A stretch of 64,000 nucleotides of DNA from Bifidobacterium platyrrhinorum (lineage in GTDB: Bacteria; Actinomycetota; Actinomycetes; Actinomycetales; Bifidobacteriaceae), in the NCBI RefSeq assembly GCF_010667645.1, contig NZ_WHZV01000010.1, positions 22,224 through 86,223 of the forward strand. Direction: 5' to 3'. Positions 19,194 to 27,516 of the stretch are shown in pieces (within the stretch, counting starts at the first letter, position 1; every line of letters begins with the position of its first letter). The position numbers and the translations under genes were made by a program. Under the pieces are notes generated by a model. That model did no database searches. It worked only from the letters and a program-made list of their open reading frames with translations, and had not been told where the DNA came from.

Positions 19194-20000
19194 TCAGGCC
19201 TCCTGGCCCGCGGCGGCGAGCTCGGCGTTGGCGTGCGCGGCCGAATCGGCCTCGTCGCCCTCGTTGAACAGGGTGTAGATGTTGTTGCGCTTCACCTCGA
19301 GCTGGTGGAGGATGAACTTGCGCACGAAGTCGGACGCCGGGTGCTCGATGATGTTCTCCGGGGAGTCGTATTGCGCCACCTTGCCGTGGTTGATGATGAG
19401 GACCTTGTCGCTCATCGTGCAGGCCTCCTCCGGATCGTGGGTGACCATGATCGTGGTGAGGTCGTACTGCTCGACGATCTGCTTGATCTTCGCCTTGATG
19501 GACTCCTTGATCACGCCGTCCAGGGCGGACAGCGGCTCGTCGAGGAGCAGCAGCTTCGGCTTCATGACCAGCGTGCGGGCGAGCGCCACGCGCTGCTTCT
19601 GGCCGCCGGACAGCTCGTCGATGTGCTTGTTGAGGTGCTCCTCGAGGCCGAGCAGCGAGATCATCTCCTTGATCTCCTCCGGCGAGGAGATGCCCGGGTT
19701 GTTCCTCAGGCCGTAGGTGATGTTCTCGTAGGCGGTGAGGTTCGGGAACAGCGCGTAGTCCTGGAACACGATGTTGAAGCCGCGCTTCTCCATCGGCACG
19801 TGGGTGAGGTCCTCGCCGTTGTAGATCAGCTGTCCGCTGGTCGGCTCGGTGATGCCCAGGATGATGTTGAGCAGCGTGGTTTTGCCGCCGCCGGACGGGC
19901 CGAGGATCGACATGATCTTGCCGTTGTCCAGTTCGAGGCTGATGCCGTTCAGCACATGGGTGTCGCCGAACGACTTGGTGATGTCCTTGAGTTCGAGCAT
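19194..20000 (-). CDS. ABC transporter ATP-binding protein of the AEP importer
   Basis: A 268-residue cytoplasmic ATPase (PhnT/PotA-like). It has Walker A GPSGGGKTT, a Q-loop in NIVFQDYALFPNLTAYENI, the signature LSGGQKQRVALARTLVMKPK, Walker B LLLLDEPLSALD and the H-loop MVTHDPEEA. After about residue 225 a short C-terminal tail replaces a full TOBE domain. It is the first gene of the minus-strand operon ATPase, permease-binding fusion, phnW, phnX. GGAAGG lies 13 bases before the start. A ferric iron or polyamine role is possible from sequence alone; the context favours 2-aminoethylphosphonate. Confidence 0.9.
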   Translation of the reverse strand: MLELKDITKSFGDTHVLNGISLELDNGKIMSILGPSGGGKTTLLNIILGITEPTSGQLIYNGEDLTHVPMEKRGFNIVFQDYALFPNLTAYENITYGLRNNPGISSPEEIKEMISLLGLEEHLNKHIDELSGGQKQRVALARTLVMKPKLLLLDEPLSALDGVIKESIKAKIKQIVEQYDLTTIMVTHDPEEACTMSDKVLIINHGKVAQYDSPENIIEHPASDFVRKFILHQLEVKRNNIYTLFNEGDEADSAAHANAELAAAGQEA

Positions 20001-20565
20001 ATTTCGTCAACTGCCTTCCGATGCGGGGCCTCCCGTGCGGGAGGGCCGTTCGTATGTGGCGCCGGGTTCCGGCGCCGGGGTCGGTATTCGGTTATTCGCG
20101 GCCGGACTTCATGCCGCAGCAGCCCAACCATCCGCTGCAATTCCATGGTGGTGCCGTTCGCGGCCCCACGGGCGGGATGTGGGGGAAAGTTGCCTGAAAC
20201 CATGGTGAACAGCAAGTGAAACTACGCCGGCCGCGTGTAGCCGCGTAGTTTTCGCCGCCCCGCCGTCCTCGGCGGGGTCGTGATGCACCGAGGGGCCGTT
20301 CGCGCGCCGTGGCCGTGCCGGGGCGAGGGGATTGGGATGGAGGCGAAGGGATTGGGATGGAGTCGAGGGGTTGTTTTTCATCCGTCGTTCATAGAGGATT
20401 CACCATGCCTTGTTCCGAAAAGTCGGGAAAGAACGTCAGTCGCCAGTAGCGGTGAAGGGCGATATCGCGAAAAACGGTCGGAAAACAGCACGCCGTGACT
20501 ACGTAACATGCCGGGGTTTCCGCTAGGATGCTTACGGTAAATCCCCTTGTTTCACGGAGGAATCG
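20001..20565. other. Divergent intergenic region, AEP operon / anion transporter
   Basis: About 565 bases with no convincing gene. Visible structures are a hairpin with arms AACTACGC and GCGTAGTT (20219-20252) followed by TT, a second hairpin CCCCGCCG-TCCT-CGGCGGGG (about 20258-20277), and a direct repeat of GGGATTGGGATGGAG (20329-20361). Promoters for both flanking operons must lie here. The hairpins could belong to a small RNA or leader, but nothing identifies one. Confidence 0.35.
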
Positions 20566-21762
20566 ATGCGGCGCTGGCTGGTCGGACTGTTGAAAAGCGA
20601 GACGATCCTGATCGTCGCCACGGTACTCGCGCTGATCTCGTGCTTCATCGTCCCGCCGGACGCCGATTACAAGGACTACGTGCACATGAGCACGATCAGC
20701 CAGCTCGTGTGCCTCATGCTCGTCGTATGCGGCCTGCAGCGCATCGGCGTCTTCCGCATCATCGGCTCGCGTCTGCTGCACCATGTGCGCACCGCGAGGG
20801 GCCTCGTGCTCACGCTCATCTCGCTCACGTTCTTCTCGGCGATGCTCATCACCAACGACGTGGCGCTGGTCACGTTCATCCCGTTCGCGATCTCCGTGCT
20901 CGTCATGGCGCACATGGAGGAGCATGCGGTGCTCGTCGGCACGCTGATGACGATCGGCGCGAACGTGGGCAGCATGCTCACGCCGATCGGCAACGCGCAC
21001 AACCTGTACCTCAAGGCGCTCACCGGCATGCCGTCGATGGAGATGATCGGCATCATGGCGCCGTATTCGGCGACCGCGGCCGTGCTGCTCGTCGTCATCA
21101 CCTGCGTGGTGTTCGGCTCCAAGCCGGTCTCCGAGTTCCGGTCGTTGGACGGCGCGGGCATCGAACAGGGGGTGCTCGCCCCGGAGAGCGGCAAGCCGCG
21201 CCCCGACGAGATCCGCATCACCGGCTACGGAGCCGGCTACGGCGGTTGGCGCACCGTCGTGTACGCGCTGCTGTTCGTGGTCTGCCTGCTCGCGGTGAGC
21301 GACTTCCTGCCGTTGTGGCTCATGTGCGTGATCGTGTTCGCCGCGTTCCTCGTGTGCGACCGCAAGGTGTTCCGCAACGTGGATTGGGGCCTGCCGCTCA
21401 CGTTCACCATGTTCTTCATTTTCATCGGCAACATGAAGCGCGTGCCCGAATTCTACGAGCTCGCCGCCTCCCTGGTGGACGCGCATCCGCTCGAGGTGTC
21501 GGTCGGCTCCAGCCAGCTCATCAGCAACGTGCCCACCACGATCCTGCTGTCCGGCTTCACCGAGCAGTGGCGCCCGCTCATCATCGGCACGAACCTGGGC
21601 GGCATGGGCACGCTCATCGCCTCGATGGCCTCGCTGATCGGCTACAAGAACGTCGTGCGCAAGTACCCGGACCGCAAGGGCCGTTATCTCGCCGTCTACT
21701 CCGCCGTCAACGTCCTCTTCCTCATCGTCCTCGTCGGGCTTTCCTGGATCATCGAGCCGTGA
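20566..21762 (+). CDS. CitMHS / ArsB-NhaD superfamily anion transporter
   Basis: A 398-residue polytopic membrane protein of the ion transporter superfamily (SLC13/ArsB/CitMHS-like). About ten hydrophobic segments are visible, arranged as two halves. Family motifs are FSAMLITNDVALVTFIPF (re-entrant loop 1 region) with TIGANVGSMLTPIGNAHNLYL, and in the second half SSQLISNVPTTILLSGF with IIGTNLGGMGTLIASMASLIG. The paired NDV/NVP and TPIGN/GGMGT elements are the substrate and ion sites. The substrate (dicarboxylate, citrate or other anion) cannot be told. CACGGAGGAA precedes ATG 20566. A family A hairpin lies 29 bases after the stop. Confidence 0.8.
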   Translation: MRRWLVGLLKSETILIVATVLALISCFIVPPDADYKDYVHMSTISQLVCLMLVVCGLQRIGVFRIIGSRLLHHVRTARGLVLTLISLTFFSAMLITNDVALVTFIPFAISVLVMAHMEEHAVLVGTLMTIGANVGSMLTPIGNAHNLYLKALTGMPSMEMIGIMAPYSATAAVLLVVITCVVFGSKPVSEFRSLDGAGIEQGVLAPESGKPRPDEIRITGYGAGYGGWRTVVYALLFVVCLLAVSDFLPLWLMCVIVFAAFLVCDRKVFRNVDWGLPLTFTMFFIFIGNMKRVPEFYELAASLVDAHPLEVSVGSSQLISNVPTTILLSGFTEQWRPLIIGTNLGGMGTLIASMASLIGYKNVVRKYPDRKGRYLAVYSAVNVLFLIVLVGLSWIIEP

Positions 21763-21791
21763 CGGCCTTCGTCCATATCCATCGCAGGTGG

Positions 21792-21876
21792 GGCCGGTCC
21801 GGGGCGCGCGTCGCCCGACCATAGGCTTGGCCGAACGGCCTGGAGTGTGTCGGGCGACGCGCACCCCGGACCGGCC
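21792..21876. repeat. Long hairpin element, family A copy 2
   Basis: A 28-base arm (21792-21819) pairs with 21849-21876 with a single C/A mismatch (a G-U pair if read from the minus strand). The 29-base loop (21820-21848) is identical to copy 1 except for its second base. The arm sequence is unlike that of copy 1 outside the last few bases (CCCGAC). It lies 29 bases after the anion transporter stop. Confidence 0.88.
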
Positions 21877-22025
21877 TTCCCGTGTGGATTGCCGCACACG
21901 AAAGTTAACGCACGGTTCACCTGACGGCCAACCAGGGGTTCACGGGGGCACACCCGCGCGGTCTATCGTCATCCTCGACGTAACGAGATGATGGTGGAAC
22001 TGGAACAGCCGCAGGAGATGGGACC

Positions 22026-22895
22026 GTGCAGACTTCGGTGGGTATTCGCGAGCGCATCGACCATGTCTATCCGTCGTTGAGGCCGGCCGAGCGTGCGGTG
22101 GGGCGCTACATCCGCGACCATCTCGAGGAGGCGGCCGGCCTGACCGTCGGCCAGCTCGCCGAGGCCACGCACGTCAGCCAGCCGACCGTGATCCGTTTCT
22201 CGCGCAAGCTCGGGTTCGGCGGCTACCGCGAGCTGCGCTATGTGCTGCGGCATCCGGAGGCGGAACGCCAGGTGACGTTCGATCCGTTGGAGGGCTTCGA
22301 CCTCAATCCGTGGGACGATCCGGAGGACGTGCCGGCCAAGGCAGCCGCCGGCGCCACATCGCTCATCGAGGAACTGCACCGCACGCTCGACGTCAAGGCG
22401 TTCCGCAAGGCCACGTCGCTGCTCGCCGAGGCGGATTCGATCGACATCTACGGCGTGGAGAACTCGCTGGTGCCCGCCACCGACCTGTTCACCAAGCTCA
22501 TGTACCTGGGACTGGACTGCCGGCTCAACACCGACGCCTACCTGCAGCAGATCGGCGCCGGGCACCTGCACGCCGACGACGTGGCGATCGCGTTCTCGCA
22601 TTCCGGTTCGTCCGCCGACACGGTCAAGGCGCTGCGCCTCGCGAAGGCGGCGGGCGCGCGCACCATCGCCGTCACCAACCACGTCGGCTCGCCGCTCGCC
22701 GGTTCCGCCGACGTGACCCTGATCACCGGATCGTCGTCGCATACGATCTACGGCAACGCGATCTTCTCGCGCGTGGCGCACATCGCGCTCGTCGACATGC
22801 TCTACATGGGCGTGATCCTGTCCGACTACGGCAGGTTCTCCACCGCGCTCGACCAGTCCGGCCGCATGATCGCCGACCGCGAATACCGCAACTGA
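22026..22895 (+). CDS. MurR/RpiR family transcriptional regulator
   Basis: A 289-residue regulator with an N-terminal HTH_6 domain (residues about 1-80, with AERAVGRYIRDHLEEAAGLTV and THVSQPTVIRFSRKLGFGGYRELR) and a C-terminal SIS domain that would bind a phosphosugar (SIDIYGVENSLVPATDLFTKL, IAFSHSGSSADTVKALRLAK, TIAVTNHVGSPLAGSADV). The start is GTG 22026, preceded by AGGAGATGGG. A family A hairpin follows 12 bases after the stop, then a GH51 gene on the same strand. The regulator may control sugar use, including the neighbouring arabinofuranosidase, but no operator was identified. Confidence 0.88.
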   Translation: MQTSVGIRERIDHVYPSLRPAERAVGRYIRDHLEEAAGLTVGQLAEATHVSQPTVIRFSRKLGFGGYRELRYVLRHPEAERQVTFDPLEGFDLNPWDDPEDVPAKAAAGATSLIEELHRTLDVKAFRKATSLLAEADSIDIYGVENSLVPATDLFTKLMYLGLDCRLNTDAYLQQIGAGHLHADDVAIAFSHSGSSADTVKALRLAKAAGARTIAVTNHVGSPLAGSADVTLITGSSSHTIYGNAIFSRVAHIALVDMLYMGVILSDYGRFSTALDQSGRMIADREYRN

Positions 22896-22907
22896 ACGGT
22901 TCCGCCG

Positions 22908-22992
22908 GGTCCGGTCGGCGTGTGCGCCGCCCGACACACTCCAGGCCGTTCGGCCAAGCCTACGGTCGGGCGGCGCACACGCCGACCGGACC
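22908..22992. repeat. Long hairpin element, family A copy 3 (reverse orientation)
   Basis: 28-base arms at 22908-22935 and 22965-22992 are perfectly complementary. The 29-base loop (22936-22964) is the exact reverse complement of the copy 1 loop. The arm sequence differs from copies 1 and 2. It is 12 bases after the RpiR stop and 54 bases before the GH51 start. Confidence 0.9.
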
Positions 22993-23046
22993 TCCACCGC
23001 CCGATGAGGCATTCCGCGACCGGCCATCCGTCCCTACAATGGAGCC

Positions 23047-25341
23047 ATGACGAGCATCAGCGTGGGTGCGGCGGTGCACCCGGTCGGCGACCGGCTCTAC
23101 GGGGCGTTCTTCGAGGACATCAACCTCGGCGCGGACGGCGGCCTCAACGCCAACATGGTGAACAACTACAGCTTCGACGGCGTCTGGCTCGACCACCACA
23201 CGCTGCGTCCGCAAGGCGGCGAACGCTGGCGCACGCAGGCCGACCCGTTGCGCTTCTGGCGGTTCGACGGCTGCGACGCGACCAGCTGCGGCGCCTGGAT
23301 CCGCGGCCCCCACGGCCAGGAGATCGACACGCCCGGCGAATGCCCGGCGCCGCCCGTCCACCGCAACAGCCGGTACGCGCGCGTGCGCGTCGCGTTCGGG
23401 GTCGGCACGCCCGGCAACCCGGCGCGCGTGGGCAACCTCGGCTACAACGGGGGAGGCGCGTACGCCGACATGCCCGCCATGTCCGTCGTCCGCGGGCGCA
23501 CGTACGAGTTCCGCTGCATGCTGCGGCCCGTGGACGGCGTATTCGACGGGCGGTTCTGCACCGTGGCCGTCGTGGACCGTTACGGGCTGCCGCTCGCCGG
23601 CCCCGTGCCGCTGCGCCGCGCACGCGTGGAGCCCGACCGCGACGGATGGTACCGCGTCGCCGCCGAACTGACGGGCTCGGACACCGGCCTGGGCGCGCTG
23701 CGCATCGAGATCGTGGGCGAGGCGGACGACGGCGGGCGCCCCACGCTCGACATGGACCTCATCGAGCTCATGGACGCCGACCATTGGGGCGCCGGTGACC
23801 CGAAATGGCGCCACGGCAAACTGCGTCGCGACATGGTCGAGGCGCTCGCCGCGTTGAAGCCCCGGTTCCTGCGCTTCCCCGGCGGATGCATCGTCGAGGG
23901 CGTCACCCCGGGCAACGAATACCGGTGGAAGGACACGGTGGGCGCGCTCGCCGCCCGCAGGCAGCAGTATTCGCTGTGGTCGTTCAAGACTCCCGACGGT
24001 TCCAGCTATTCGCAGAGCTACCAGATCGGCTTCTACGAGTACTTCTGCCTGTGCGAGGATCTGGGCGCCAGGCCGCTGCCCACCCTGTTCGCCGGCATCG
24101 CCTGCCAGTCGCCCGGCCGCGACCCGCGCCACATGCCCACCGACGCGCCCGCCTTCCGCGCCAACGTGGTGCGGGACTACCTCGACCTCATCGACTTCGC
24201 CAACGGCGACCCGGACCGCGGCGGCTGGGCGGCAGTGCGGCGCGACATGGGGCACCCCGAACCGTTCGGCATGGACATGATCGGCGTCGGCAACGAGAAC
24301 TTCGGCGCCGACTACGTGGAGAAGTTCGACATCATCGCCCGCGCCGTCCACGAGAAGGATCCGGACATGCTGTGCGTGATGAGCGCCGGCCTGTTCCCGT
24401 TCCGGCCCGCGATGCGCCGCACCTGGAAGCATGCGCATGCGGTGGCCGCCGGCGGGTTCCCCGGGGTGGGGCGGATCCCCGCGGGCGCGGGCGGGCCCGG
24501 CGCGGGGAACGCCCATGAAGCGGGCGCACGGCCCGTGGAAGCGGGCGCCCGTCTCGTGCCGCAGCGCGGCGTCACGGCCCGCGCCCGCATCGTCGTCGAC
24601 GAACACTCGTACCACTCGCCCGAATGGTTCGTCGCGCAGTCCTCGCGCTTCGACGACTACCCGCGCGACGGCACGGCCGTCTACTTCGGCGAATACTCCG
24701 CCAACGGATACTTCGCCGGGCGGCCGCAACGGCCCGGAACGGCGAACACGTGGCGCACCGCGCTCGCCGAGGCCGCGTTCCTCACCGGCTGCGAACGCAA
24801 CTCGGACGTGGTGGCGATGACCTCCTATGCGCCGCTGTTCGCGCACGTCACCGCCAAGGGATGGCAGCAGAACCTCATCGAGTTCAGTCCCGCGCGCGTC
24901 GCGCCCACGCTCAACTACGAGGTGGAACGCCTGTTCTCCACGCATGTGGGGGAGTGGGCCTACGAATGCCGCGTAGGGGGCGTCGCAGGCGGCGCCGCGG
25001 GCGGATATCCCCCGATGGGGGACGGCCCCTACGTGAGCGTGACCGGCGGCGACGACCCGTTCGTGCGTTATGTGAAGCTCGTCAACACGGGCGGCGGGCG
25101 GGTCGACGTCTCCATCGACATGGCCCGTGGGCTGCGCGCGCTCGGCGCCGGCGGCGACGGCCTGACGATGGAGGTCGAGACCCTCGCCGCCGGGCCGGAC
25201 GAGAGGAACTCGTTCTCATTGGAGGGGCCGATGCGCGACGTGCTGCGCCGCCGGACGCGCGCGTCGCGCATCGGGCGCGGCGCCCACGAGTTCGCGCTGG
25301 CGCTCGACCCGTACAGCGTCACGCTGGTGACGTTGCGCTGA
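23047..25341 (+). CDS. Alpha-L-arabinofuranosidase, GH51 family
   Basis: A 764-residue glycoside hydrolase that removes arabinofuranosyl units from arabinoxylan or arabinan oligomers. It has no signal peptide, so it acts on imported oligosaccharides. Family features are the N-terminal LYGAFFEDINLGADGGLNANMV, a carbohydrate-binding-like insert (about residues 90-240), and the barrel with LRFPGGCIVEGVTPGNEYRWKDTVG. The acid/base Glu lies in MIGVGNENFGADYVEKF, and the nucleophile Glu probably in AVYFGEYSANGYFAG. An unusual Gly/Ala/Arg-rich insertion (about residues 470-515) interrupts the barrel just before the conserved VDEHSYHSPEWF. It follows the RpiR gene. Confidence 0.88.
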   Translation: MTSISVGAAVHPVGDRLYGAFFEDINLGADGGLNANMVNNYSFDGVWLDHHTLRPQGGERWRTQADPLRFWRFDGCDATSCGAWIRGPHGQEIDTPGECPAPPVHRNSRYARVRVAFGVGTPGNPARVGNLGYNGGGAYADMPAMSVVRGRTYEFRCMLRPVDGVFDGRFCTVAVVDRYGLPLAGPVPLRRARVEPDRDGWYRVAAELTGSDTGLGALRIEIVGEADDGGRPTLDMDLIELMDADHWGAGDPKWRHGKLRRDMVEALAALKPRFLRFPGGCIVEGVTPGNEYRWKDTVGALAARRQQYSLWSFKTPDGSSYSQSYQIGFYEYFCLCEDLGARPLPTLFAGIACQSPGRDPRHMPTDAPAFRANVVRDYLDLIDFANGDPDRGGWAAVRRDMGHPEPFGMDMIGVGNENFGADYVEKFDIIARAVHEKDPDMLCVMSAGLFPFRPAMRRTWKHAHAVAAGGFPGVGRIPAGAGGPGAGNAHEAGARPVEAGARLVPQRGVTARARIVVDEHSYHSPEWFVAQSSRFDDYPRDGTAVYFGEYSANGYFAGRPQRPGTANTWRTALAEAAFLTGCERNSDVVAMTSYAPLFAHVTAKGWQQNLIEFSPARVAPTLNYEVERLFSTHVGEWAYECRVGGVAGGAAGGYPPMGDGPYVSVTGGDDPFVRYVKLVNTGGGRVDVSIDMARGLRALGAGGDGLTMEVETLAAGPDERNSFSLEGPMRDVLRRRTRASRIGRGAHEFALALDPYSVTLVTLR

Positions 25342-25416
25342 AGTGTGACGGGACGGCCTTCATCGCCGCCCCATCACGCCCGGCATCCTTCCGTCGCCGA
25401 GAAGGCCTCCCCGGGG

Positions 25417-26394
<978 letters not shown>

Positions 26395-26531
26395 CGATGG
26401 TTCCTATCTGTATCTGTATGTTGCGTCGCGTCGTCCCGGACGTGCGTGGCCGTGCCCTGTCGCACGGTCTGCGCACGGCGCCGTATGACTCCGCATGGTC
26501 CTGGTTGGTCGTGGCGGGGCGGCAACCCCGC

Positions 26532-26546
26532 TGTTATCGCTCACAA
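26532..26546. promoter_or_regulatory. lac-operator-like site upstream of the aldo/keto reductase gene
   Basis: On the minus strand the sequence reads TTGTGAGCGATAACA, a pseudo-palindrome around a central CG that closely resembles the E. coli lac operator. It lies about 140 bases before the aldo/keto reductase start. LacI-family control is inferred from motif form only. Confidence 0.4.
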
Positions 26547-26896
26547 TCCATGAAAGCACTTCAAGTACGCTTCAACGCAACCGCCGCATCGTGGACGTGT
26601 CGCGGCCGCGGCGGCGTCATGGGCCGCCATGCATCGTGGAGACGTGATGGGGTATCCCACGGGGGGCGTGCCGTCGGATTCCGACTGGCCGTCGAACTCG
26701 TGCGAGGCGGGGCGTCCCATGGGGGCGCGCCGTCGATCCGCCTCCTGCCGCACGCCGCCCCGCCGTGGCCCCGTGGGCGGCGCCGACGTCCGGATTTCTG
26801 TGAACGCGACGTTACGGCGACGATGCGGTATCGTTACCGCGAAAACCGCGCCATCCCGGGCGACACGCCGGTGGAACGGCGTCGTTCCAACGGTTT

Positions 26897-26910
26897 TGAA
26901 ACCGGTTTCA
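26897..26910. promoter_or_regulatory. Perfect palindrome TGAAACCGGTTTCA, LacI-family-type operator
   Basis: A 14-base perfect palindrome with the CG centre typical of LacI/CcpA-like operators. It ends 8 bases before the -35 box of the promoter that reads into the small gene at 27000, so it could serve as an upstream control site. Confidence 0.6.
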
Positions 26911-26918
26911 GAATACGA

Positions 26919-26947
26919 TTGCAAAGCGGTGGACGAATGCCTATCAT
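26919..26947 (+). promoter_or_regulatory. Sigma-70-type promoter of the 38-codon gene
   Basis: TTGCAA (26919-26924) and TATCAT (26942-26947) are separated by exactly 17 bases. Transcription would start near 26954. That leaves a leader of about 45 bases containing a small hairpin (CAGCC / GGCTG) and a strong AAGGAAAGG ribosome binding site. Confidence 0.6.
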
Positions 26948-26999
26948 GTGAGATGTCAGCCGGAAGGGCTGGCGGAAACAACAAGGAAAGGTGGACATC

Positions 27000-27116
27000 A
27001 TGACCAACAAGAACATCTTCGGCGACATTCTCAACTACTGCGCTGACAACATGTTCCCCGAGAGCATCGCCCGTGAGAAGATGGCCGAGTCCGCTCGTCG
27101 CCACGGCAACCGCTGA
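27000..27116 (+). CDS. Small 38-residue protein, unknown function
   Basis: The ORF begins at ATG 27000-27002 and encodes MTNKNIFGDILNYCADN, then a Met-Phe-Pro-Glu stretch, REKMAESARRHGNR and a stop. Evidence for a real gene is a strong AAGGAAAGG site seven bases upstream, a well-spaced promoter with an operator-like palindrome, and a uniform set of high-expression codons (AAC, AAG, ATC, TTC, GGC, GAC). It has no signal peptide, transmembrane segment or recognisable domain. The C-terminal third is basic and helix-prone, with one cysteine. I do not recognise a family. It could be a regulatory micropeptide or the coding part of a dual-function RNA. A FGGY kinase gene lies 400 bases downstream. 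Confidence 0.6.
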   Translation: MTNKNIFGDILNYCADNMFPESIAREKMAESARRHGNR

Positions 27117-27516
27117 ACCGTTCTTCGGTGATCCGACCGGGCGTTGAACGCGGCCGATTGCGGAAGACCCCGAACTTCGAAACCACATCCAAGTAGCGAA
27201 TCGCATACGGCGGGACCATCCGTACGCCATGGAGAGGTGATTCGCGAGTGCATCGACAACGAGAGAGAACGGCAACGGACAACGACGTCCGCCCACTGCG
27301 CCCCGTTCCCGCCCGTGCCTCCCGATACTTGATACATCCATATATCTGATACATCCATACATATATATACATAGATAAATCCCGATTCATGCCCGTGGGC
27401 GTCGTTCCGGTCGCTCGTCCGCACCCGGATCCCGGCGTCCCCGCCGCCTTCCATGCGCATCCCCGGACGTGACATCCACCGTCCGAACGCCTCCCGCGGC
27501 AACTACGATAAGGCGC
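27117..27516. other. Intergenic region with AT-rich direct repeats before the FGGY kinase gene
   Basis: About 400 bases. GCGAATCGCATACGG (27197-27211) is partly mirrored by CCGTACGCC and GATTCGCGAG (27219-27249), a possible 3' hairpin for the small-gene transcript. At 27327-27382 a strongly AT-rich block carries two TGATACATCCATA direct repeats and ATATATATACATAGATAAA, an outlier in base composition and probably a promoter or regulator-binding region. No gene is seen. Confidence 0.45.

Noticed and set aside
16371..20219. Open frame of about 1,280 codons antisense to the AEP transporter genes
   Set aside because: The real gene pair is on the minus strand, with clear ABC motifs. This frame has Val/Asp/Gly/His-rich low-information sequence.
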